Positions 49,501-64,000 of a stretch of 64,000 bases of DNA are shown here, one piece after another (within the stretch, counting starts at the first letter, position 1; every line of letters starts with the position of its first letter). The DNA is from Flaccisagitta enflata. Lineage: Eukaryota > Chaetognatha > Sagittoidea > Aphragmophora. The notes below the pieces were generated by a model, which saw only the letters and a program-made list of their open reading frames with translations, searched no databases and was not told the DNA's origin. The translations under genes and the position numbers were made by a program. The DNA lies in the NCBI GenBank assembly GCA_965153355.1, contig OZ231126.1, positions 8,990,001-9,054,000 of the forward strand, given 5' to 3'.

Positions 49501-51925
49501 GAAACATCACCCCAACAACCCCATTGACTGGTGCAACTCATAGCGGGATCATCACTACTTTTATCCTAATATTCATTTCAAAAGTGACAATAATATGCAC
49601 AAGTGGCCCGATTTGCCCCTGGCCCGATATGCCCCACCCTCCCCAAGTCATTTCACAATGTCACTCTAGAATCTAGATGTGCTATTTAAAACTAAGACTC
49701 TAAGAGAAGCAAAATACATCCATTGATTCAATGGAATTTATTGATGAATTTATTCACTTACCTCGCATACTCTCGTGAATTTGTCGGGGCTGACATTGAC
49801 AATTTGATTAATTTACTTATTTACAGAGACACTCGTGGATTTGTCGGGGCTGACATTGACAATATGGTGAATCAGGCGGCGATCCGCGCTGGCAAGCTCA
49901 AAGCCAACGCGGTCTCGATGGAGCATTTGGACTGGGCGAGGGACAAAGTCTCTATGGGACCCGAAAAGAAGTCGAAAATTCCCGATGAAAAGACCAACTG
50001 GAACACGGCGCTACATGAAGCCGGACACGCGCTTGTCGCTTACTACACGCCCGCGGCACTTCCGATCAGGTTTAAAGTCTATGGGACGGATGAAAAAGTT
50101 GGTGAGACAAAGTGACATCTCTAGCGGGTAACGCTAAAAGCTACGGTATTTCATATATGAAACCGCGAACCTTACAGTCAGCTTTACAACCATACATTGT
50201 GATGGTGGAAGGTGGTGGTTATGGGTGGAAAGAGATGAGATAGGCCTAAGAGCTTGATAGGTGGTGTAATTGGGCCAGTGCGATGGTGGAAGGTGGTGGT
50301 TATGGGTGGATAGAGTTGAGATAGGCCTAAGAGCTTGATAGGTGGTGTATTAGGGTCAGTGTGATGGTGGAAGGTGGTGGTTATGGGTGGATAGAGTTGA
50401 GATAGGCCTAAGAGCTTGATAGGTGGTGTATTAGGGCCAGTGTGATGGTGGAAGGTGGTGGTTATGGGTGGATAGAGTTGAGATAGGCCTAAGAGCTTGA
50501 TAGGTGGTGTATAAGGGCCAGTGTGATGGTGGAAGGTGGTGGTTATAGGTGGATAGAGTTGAGATAGGCCTAAGAGCTTGATAGGTGATGTATTAGGGCC
50601 AGTGTGCGTTGCATTTTCCTGGGGCATGTCACGTTCTGAGCATCGATTCATCCCTATATTGCCAGTCTTATGACATGTGCAACAAAAAGTTAGAATATAG
50701 TTACAAAATACTTGTCAACTGAAAAAGCAAAAGGTACTTTATTTCTGTACAATATATGCTTCCACTCATATACATACAATCCAATTTTAGGCTATAAGGT
50801 CATTTATGTGACAGTGTGACAAGCTCGGCTCACATTACATGCTCCAATTGCCATTTCAGGAAAGTGACGATTATGCCCCGTGGTCCCGCTTTGGGTTACG
50901 TGGAACAGACGCCGAAAGACGTGATGACGAATCAAACCAAAATCGAGTTATTGGCGGAAGTCGACGTGGCCATGGGAGGCAAAGTGGCGGAGGAATTGAC
51001 CCAGGTTTTAAGTCGGATCTTATGCAAATGATCTGGTAGCTATAGATTTCTATGATATTGTTATCTCATCGATGACGAATTTTACTTGTTTCGCATAAGA
51101 TTGGACTCACTGCAGAGGTGCCGATTATGTGTAGCGTGGTAGCAATGCAACGCGGCAGGCAAATGCCAAAGTGCGGTAGATTACATGGGGGGGGGGAGAA
51201 GGGGGATCCAAGGGGAAGAAGGAATGAAGAAAGAAGACCGCCAAATTTTACGCCAGATTTGTTCTTACGCGAATTTGTTGTTTCTGTGGATGAAAAACTT
51301 ATTTGCATATTGCCGTAAAAGTTTAGTTCACGCTAACTATTGTTCTTAAAACGAAAATGAAGTCGCTTTTTAAGTCGACTATTTCTTTTTTTCTTTTTTT
51401 TTTTTTTTGACCGAGTAAACGAGTAAACGATAATTTTGTAATAACAATGGAAAATGCCAATTCTCGTAAACAAAAGTTGACTTTCAAACACAATTGGGTT
51501 TTCTTCAAAGGGATGTACATAGAGAAAAAATCACCGAAAATAATTGTAATTTGTTGATGTCTCTCTGCGCAAAAACGCGTAGTTGTCCGTTTGAGGCGGC
51601 TTCGTCCCTCAGTGGCCAGATCTGGTAACCTGGGAGGGTCCCCTAGTAACCTTGGAAAGCATCTGGTAACTTAGTAATCTGTCTGGTAATTTATTGGAAT
51701 TTTATCTGGTAACTTTGGTAACTTGGGGCAAAAATCTGGTAACTTTGGTGACCTCGGAGAAAAATTTGGAAATTTTTTTGATGATTTGAAGAAATAGTCT
51801 AAAATTTTTATATGAATCATTCATATTGAGCATCTTATCATTCACCATGCATATGAAAGTTGAAACAACATTGCCCTTATAAAAGGAGGCCAGAATACTC
51901 CAATATACACTAAGACACTAAGACA

Positions 51926-52016
<91 letters not shown>

Positions 52017-54870
52017 CCTCCTGTTACTCTCTGTGTCCCTCTCTTACTCTAACAGGTTGCTGCTTCCTGTTTCACCAAAAAAAATTGTAAATTAAAGTTG
52101 AAACCAAAGGCGATTTTTAGTTGTGTATAAGAAGTTATACACATTGCTGTGCTGGTTCCTTTGTGCGTCTGTCAATCCACTTATTGATTTGTCTATCAGT
52201 CCATCTAACATCTTTGAATTACTGGTTTTCTTTAGTTTTGTTTTTTTTATGGGTTATTAAGTCAAGTTTAAATTATGAGTAATGAGTATTAAGTGTCTAT
52301 ATTAGTTGTGTTGTTGCTTCTGTCCTACCATTTGCGACTTTTGCACTTTGAAGGGCAAATATTATATAAAATTGCGATTTTTTAAATGCTGCAAAAGAAG
52401 AACTGTAATGAAACTTCGAAAACAAACCCAGTGTTAAACCTAACCCTATTCCCAGCTTTATCTCTACCTCAAACCTTAGCTCATAACTTTTTAATAACAC
52501 AAAGCCGGGTCTTGGTGGTAATGAATACCAAATGCGGGGATCATTGTAAGAGCATACCCGCTAATGGAGCATGACTGTCAAAAAGATGAAAAACTTAGTG
52601 CCTCATCAAAGATTTATATCATAACTTTACTATAGCACATTTCTTTGATATGTGAAGCTCATATGTACATTAGAGTGATCATCCAACATGATTGTAGTAA
52701 CCTAATATAGATATTAAGAACTAGTAACTAATTTGATAACTTGCAAAAAAAATCTGGTAACTATCTGGTAACCTGGAGAGGTTAAGCTGGTAACTTGGCC
52801 GATATCAGTGTTGGCCACTAAGCTTCGTCCATGTAAGCTGAGGTTAAGGACTAGCCCGCTTATAAGCACGCATCGGAAAATGCGGTGGTATTGTTGTCTG
52901 ACTCTAGCCGTCCCAGAGGCCAAAATCTCGCCGATAAGCGTTACATATTGAGCACATACCGGGTCATCAGCCTGAGATGCCGGATAATGTTAAGCTTTTA
53001 CTCTGAGATGCCAAATGTTACGGATTTCAAACTGATTGTCTCTTATAGAGTATAGGTTGACGTTTTTTGTATCAAAATTTCATCAAAATCGGTCAAGTAA
53101 TTTAGATTTTACATCTAATTAAGTAAAAAACTTCCTTTTCGCCACTTCTGTTTTTTCATTGGAAAATGGAGGAACAGTCTTTTTTCCCATTTTCTCATTT
53201 TGCAATATTTTGAGCCTGAATCATGAGATTAGTCCTAAATAAAAGATGATTTGACAAATTTTTGAAACTACATCAATTTTTTTTTCATACTAGACCATTC
53301 CAGCTCAAAAAGTTGAAAAAAGAGAGAAATTTAAAAATGCTCTCTCTCTCAATTTTTATTGAAAATTCTGCTATTGAGGGAAAATTAGTTTTTACTTCAA
53401 AGACTTGTAAAATCTAAACTACTTAACCGATTTGGATGAAATTTTGAGTCAAAAAACGTCAATTTATGCTCTTTAAGAGACAATCAGTATGAAATCAAGG
53501 GTATATGGCATCTCTGAGTAAAAGCTTAACAGAATCCGGCATCTCGGGCTGATGACCCTGTATGATAATCTGGGGGTGGGAAAATAATAACGCACCGTCC
53601 ATAGCCAACGTATTTTAGAACAAGCCCGACCGGGCAAAGATGCGTCCGGTCCGGACCGGCTCTCAAAACATGTTGGTTGGTTGCCAAGAAACGCGGTTTT
53701 TGCACAGGCGTAACGGAGCGACGGACGAACAGACCCTCTTAAAGAGATGCGTTCCTGGCGGACGCGTCTAGAAATGCTGAATTCCCCTTTCTACAAATAT
53801 TCTGTGGAGGTAAAGCGATATTCTAATAGAGAAATGATCCCTTGTGACCCATTCCCATCACACCACACCCATACCCACACTCATACCCACACCCATACTC
53901 TTACCCACTTCCATAACCACCCCCAACCTATCGTCGGTCGGTGCAGGGCAACCAAGACGTTACTCCCGGTTGTTCAAGCGATCTGGACAAAGCGACGAAT
54001 TTGGCCACTTCCATGGTTCTGCTTTGGGGCATGAGTCCTAAACTCGGCGTCCGCGTCGTCAACACTCAACAAGACTTCGAGTCACTTTCCAACGCCACGA
54101 AAACTCTCATCGACGAAGAGATTCGCGCCATCACCGACGCCGCCTATAAGTAAGTCGTTATAAGCCAGCTGAATGATCCTTTAACAAGGCCAAGTAGGCC
54201 AATAAGGTGCGACGTGTCGATCGTCGAACGAATGCGTTACAGACCGACCAACCGACCAACCAACCAACCGACGGACAGAGCCAGTTATAGAGGTGCTTTG
54301 TCGCACCTAAAGATGAATTTGATTTCGAATCCTGGTGTTGTAGACATTTTGTCATTATAAAGTATTCTTTCAAGTGTCATCAACACTATGAGTAATGATA
54401 TATTACTATTTTTGCAGGGCTTATCGAAAGGTTTTCATTTATCGAATGATGTATTACTGGGCTTTTGTTTCGCGAAATGCCGAGGTTTATGCATCGTGGG
54501 TAACAAAATTCCCTCCACAAGAACTTAGATTGAAACTTTAACTTGTAAATTCTAGTTTTGAGTCACCCAAAAAAAAAAACAAATTTCACTCTACGAGAAC
54601 GCAGATTTCATTCTCAATCTTTGCTTTCATATTTCCAGACGTGCCGAGTCGATTTTGAAATCACACGCCAGCGAGCATCTTCGACTGGCCGAGGCGCTGA
54701 TCAAATACGAGACTTTGGAAGCGGAAGACGTCGACGTCATCGCCAAAGGCCAACTGCTCGTCAAAACCGAATTGGAGGAGAAGAAGAAGAGGAAAGAATC
54801 CTCCGATGCAGGAGGCTCGGGAGGCGCTGCCACTGATAATGATGATCCCAGACTTGGACACTTGTTATGA
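43599..54870 (+). CDS. YME1L1: YME1L-type mitochondrial i-AAA protease (FtsH family), complete coding region
   Basis: ATP-dependent zinc protease of the inner mitochondrial membrane facing the intermembrane space. Coding exons: 43599-44328, 47540-47733, 48095-48675, 49827-50069, 50860-51004, 53947-54149, 54639-54870 (stop TGA). All joins are GT-AG and in frame; 775 aa (human about 773). Residues 1-240: Ser-rich, basic mitochondrial presequence region followed by [28 protein letters not shown], which matches the pre-membrane region of YME1L. One membrane segment lies near 256-272 ([11 protein letters not shown]). The AAA domain has Walker A GEPGVGKT (345-352), Walker B IDEID (403-407), pore loop FVG and Arg finger RPGRFD. 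The M41 peptidase has HEAGH (564-568) and third zinc ligand Asp about 643 (CSSDLD). Walker A departs from the usual GPPGTGKT but keeps the P-loop core. Introns hold several mobile elements. Confidence 0.93.
44689..45454. mobile_element. 766-bp near-perfectly palindromic TA-flanked MITE
   Basis: Starts CAGTATGATTTTTCTGAACTG and ends with its inverse, with TA on both sides (44687-44688, 45455-45456). The arms of about 350 bp are inverted copies throughout (gaacggtttgagctacagat against atctgtagctcaaacagttt). The centre is near 45070. In YME1L intron 1. Confidence 0.85.
46259..46500. repeat. Alternating A-run/T-run tract
   Basis: Runs of 5-10 T and 5-9 A joined by single G or C form many self-complementary segments. 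The Lys/Phe frames are artefacts. Confidence 0.85.
46599..46822 (+). repeat. 18-bp minisatellite, about 12 near-identical copies
   Basis: Unit cgccgggtcagactgagt, with only one or two variants (gccagg). Length divisible by three keeps a frame open (RRVRLS)n, but nothing suggests translation. Confidence 0.9.
47745..48070 (+). repeat. ATGA-rich tandem repeat, unit about 80-120 bp
   Basis: Three to four units with ttttgatatac[ct]c and (aatg)n segments in YME1L intron 2, directly before the acceptor of exon 48095. Confidence 0.65.
48822..49638. mobile_element. TIR element with repeated GGGGCAAATCGGGCC ends
   Basis: Left GGTGGGGCAAATCGGGCCAC is repeated at 49013. Right end ggcccgatttgcccc...gccccacc is inverted. 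In YME1L intron 3. No coding frame. Confidence 0.7.
49769..49812 (+). pseudogene. Intronic partial copy of the start of YME1L exon 4
   Basis: 44 nt at exactly 60 nt before the matching exon sequence (49829-49872), with few differences. It reads [14 protein letters not shown] against [14 protein letters not shown]. It lacks a preceding AG and lies just before the true acceptor, so it is probably not used. Confidence 0.8.
50195..50606 (+). repeat. 80-bp minisatellite, five copies
   Basis: Unit containing gtgatggtggaaggtggtgg, gatagagttgagatagg and cttgataggtggtgta. Copies are over 90 percent alike by eye. In YME1L intron 4. Confidence 0.85.
51615..52800 (+). repeat. Dispersed repeat copy 2
   Basis: Collinear with 15950-18445: ctggtaactttggtaac units, a (CT)n run (51929-52014), gctgtgctggttcc, cagtccatctaacatc and gtcttggtggtaatga. 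It lacks the nested family F element, so it serves as its empty site (gatttttagttgtg). Confidence 0.75.
52959..53560. mobile_element. 602-bp palindromic TA-flanked MITE
   Basis: Left CCGGGTCATCAGCCTGAGAT and inverted right CAGGGTCATCAGCCCGAGAT, with TA on both sides. The arms stay complementary inward (gttaagcttttactc, ttgacgttttttg). In YME1L intron 5. Confidence 0.8.
53620..53776 (-). mobile_element. Family E element
   Basis: aacaagcccgaccgggc to gatgcgttcctggcggacgcgtctag, with an acggagcgacggacgaac core. Confidence 0.6.
54183..54311 (-). mobile_element. Family C element in YME1L intron 6
   Basis: aacaaggccaagtaggcc hairpin, a (CCAA/CCGA)n core, and the hairpin ggtgctttgtcgcacctaaa. Confidence 0.8.
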
Positions 54871-55324
54871 TGGATGTTACGATGGATGACTGGAATTTCA
54901 TTATGGACAAAGATTAAAAGAATGGAATGCTATGGCATGTTAACCTCAGCTGTGATACAGGCCGACGCTGCTGGCCATTGTTTCAAAACGGTGTCAAGAC
55001 GGTTATCAACCATCATTTGTGACGGAAAAAGGAGATTGCTTGATTGCTGTTTTAATACGGTAGACGAGATTTACGGAATAGTTATTTGTTAGCTCGAAAA
55101 TTAGTCGGTTTGTCCAGCTAATGACTCCTTCTCTAGATGTGATCATTTATTTATGTTTTATTATATAGTCACACAATTTGAACTAGAATATTAGCGTTCA
55201 GACACCAATTAACGTACAACTAGGAGCTTTGAGAAACATCATGAGGATATCTCGGTAGACTCGATAGAGAGTTACCAAGTCGAATAGTGTGGTTGCCAAG
55301 TTCTCAAGACAGATCGTGCCCGCG
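54871..55324 (+). other. YME1L 3' region and BTBD upstream spacer
   Basis: 454 bp between the YME1L stop and the first plausible ATG of the next gene on the same strand. An attaaa at 54913 may serve as a polyadenylation signal. No TATA box or other promoter motif is convincing. Confidence 0.4.
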
Positions 55325-61741
<6,417 letters not shown>

Positions 61742-62180
61742 GTAATGATAGGAGTACATTGGAAAGAAGATAACGATGATGATGATGATGATGATGATGA
61801 GGACGTTGATTGTGTAAAGAAGAAGAATGACGAGGAGTAGCATAAAGAATTGAGAAGGAGTATGAGAAATTGATGGGAAGTATGATGATGAATGGATGAT
61901 GATGAATGATGAATTGATGATGTTCATAATGATGATAAATGAAGATATGATTTAGAAGTAGGATGAATGATGGATGTAGAATTGATGAGGAGGAGGAGGA
62001 AGTGTGAAGAATTGATAACGATGATGGATGTTGAGTTGATGAGTAGGAGGAAGAGGATGTGTGTAGAATTGAAAAGGATGATAAATGAATATTTGATGAG
62101 GAGGATGAAGAGGATGGAGGAAGAAATGATGAATGTAGATGAAAAGTTGATGAGGAGGAGGGGGAAAGAATTGCATTAAG
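61742..62180 (+). repeat. GAT/GAG-rich degenerate repeat after the last visible BTBD2 exon
   Basis: Irregular gatgaatgatgaattgatga and gatgaggaggagg units, non-coding by context (intron). Confidence 0.65.
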
Positions 62181-63383
62181 GGCCATGGGCCTTAGGAGAT
62201 TGAGCGCGAGAGCACCTCCAGACCCCATGGATGCAGAATTCTGAATCCATGGTCACCACTACCTATGAAATCACTCCCTCCTCCAACTCTCTCTTGGGTG
62301 TAAGAGGAGGAGGATTTGTGGAGGACCTTTGGAGGACCTCCTCCTCCTCCAACACTTGAGGGCAAATCTGAATTCATCTATCAATATTGACCAAGAAATC
62401 AGTTAAAATTTTTACTTTGAGGTGCTTGGAGGAGGCAATGTGAGCAATGAAACCATGATTTGTTATATCATTTACAGTTGTCAAATCATGATTTTTTGTT
62501 TCTTTCAGAGTTTTCAAATCATGGTTTGGTTAGAATAAATAATTAATTGCTGGAAAGATAGTATGATTTTTTTAATGACTGTATCACTAACTATTATTAT
62601 TGGTTCTTAACTAGTTACTTTAAAGAAGTAATTTTTCATTGAAAAAAGAAATAAATGATATTTAGTATCTGTTATATCCTTATAAATTTAACCTTGTAGA
62701 AAAGTGTTGAGTAAGAATGTTTTCCAACTTAAAAAGTTTGAAATGTGTCTATACGGTTTTTATTATCCTCAAAAAAATTTTGTTTAATAATCAGCTTATT
62801 GATGTTTGGAAAAAAGTCGAATTATGTAATTTTACTTTTTGAAAGGTAGGGGATAATAAATTTTTCTATTTTCAGTTATAGACAATTTTAGAAAGTTGTG
62901 CCATTTTGGGGCTGGGAGTGTACATTTTTTGATATTCATGAGAAGAAAGAGCTTATTTATCTCTTTCAAATGGCGCCAACCAGAAGTCAATTTTTAACCT
63001 ATAGGTAACAATAGTAATGAAAAAAGATGTTACGCATATTGACTTAAACTTTTATGACGCTAGCTTTGATATTTCAATCTGCTTGAGAGAGAGAAGTAAC
63101 ATTTGATGAAGTTGTGTCCGGTGGTTTCCATGGCATTGTACTCCTTGATTTCTTTTGTAAACAAAGTTCCCCATGAGTTATTAAGAAAATTATGAATAGA
63201 AAAGTCCGCTGAAAAATAGAAAGAAAAAGAGCACGAAAAAAGCTTGCCGTAAGAACCGTCAAAAATTATTTTTCATCTATTCTTCCGTCTGAAAATTAAA
63301 AAACCGCTTGACCAAAACATTTCTGGAAGTGTAGGGTAATACCCCAAAACTAAGCTCTTGTAGTGAAGTGATTTCCTGCTCGT
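62181..63383. other. BTBD2 intron or flank
   Basis: 62270-62350 contains inverted ctcctcctccaac / gttggaggaggagg sequence. 62810-63010 is a diverged relative of the repeat at 20555-21345 (ggaaaaaagtcgaat, aatggcgccaaccagaa). No PHR exon was found. Confidence 0.45.
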
Positions 63384-63596
<213 letters not shown>

Positions 63597-64000
63597 AAAC
63601 ACTCACTCACTCAAAGACCAAGAGGAAAAAAAGACAGAGAGACAGATGTTGAATAACAAAAACAGACAAGCAGTCAACCAAATGTCATGAGATGCTCACA
63701 CTGAAGAACATGGGGTGTATTTCCCCACAGCAAAAGCGCCCAACAGCTAAAATTTTATCATGACAGATTGGCCCAAGAGCTAAAAATTTCTTTTAGCTGT
63801 GCAGCCAATTTTGAGCTTTTTATTTCTAAAGTTTTTATCAGAAAAAGTGGTCTAACTTCTAAAATTTCTATCTGTGATTGGCCTAAGTTCTAAAAAAAAA
63901 AAGAGGGAAGAAGAGAATAATAAAAGAGAACAAAAAAAGGTCTAAAGCCCCTTTTGAAACATCATCGCTTTACACATGTTTTATTCAGTGATACTATTCT

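Noticed and set aside
50070-50115. Extension [14 protein letters not shown] after YME1L exon 4
   Set aside because: Intron read-through. Splicing at ATCAG/gtttaa joins PIR to KVTIMPRGP exactly as in the family.

Overview
This is AT-rich, repeat-dense nuclear DNA of an invertebrate animal, probably a bilaterian. The genes have GT-AG introns of hundreds to thousands of bases, clear metazoan orthologues and long dinucleotide and trinucleotide microsatellites. No rRNA, tRNA, CRISPR or bacterial-type operon was seen. I could not fix the species. A muscarinic receptor of the mAChR-B/GAR-2 type and abundant short elements with tetranucleotide (GTCY)n cores fit a protostome such as a mollusc or annelid, but this is inference.

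Five protein-coding genes can be reconstructed exon by exon. (1) 2.1-4.5 kb (+): the last two coding exons of a muscarinic-type acetylcholine receptor, entering from the left. (2) 37.3-27.3 kb (-): a complete lysophosphatidylcholine acyltransferase (LPCAT1/2 type, 524-534 aa) with three EF-hand-like segments. (3) 40.7-38.7 kb (-): a complete two-exon ANCHR/ZFYVE19 homologue. (4) 43.6-54.9 kb (+): the complete coding region of a YME1L-type mitochondrial i-AAA protease (7 coding exons, 775 aa). (5) 55.3 kb to beyond 61.7 kb (+): a BTBD1/BTBD2-type BTB-BACK-PHR protein whose last exons lie past the visible coding part. ZFYVE19 and YME1L are divergent and about 2.9 kb apart, with a CCAAT-box cluster between them.

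The most unusual feature is in the LPCAT gene. The segment carrying the catalytic HX4D motif exists in three diverged versions (HVSWAD, HTTWWD, HASIWD) arranged in tandem. Each has the same entry and exit intron phases, and each is 3n+2 long. Exactly one can therefore be used per mRNA: skipping all or joining two brings an early stop. This looks like an undescribed mutually exclusive exon cluster that swaps the active-site block of a membrane acyltransferase.

The 23 kb between the receptor and LPCAT, and most introns, consist of mobile elements and tandem repeats. They include hAT-type elements with perfect 8-bp target duplications, long-palindrome TA-flanked MITEs, a TIR family with internal 20-21 bp minisatellites, and more than fifteen copies of hairpin-ended elements with (GTCY)n cores that resemble Helentron-derived HINEs. 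One of the last has an empty-site counterpart in the window. Partial duplication of exon edges recurs in the receptor, ZFYVE19 and YME1L genes.
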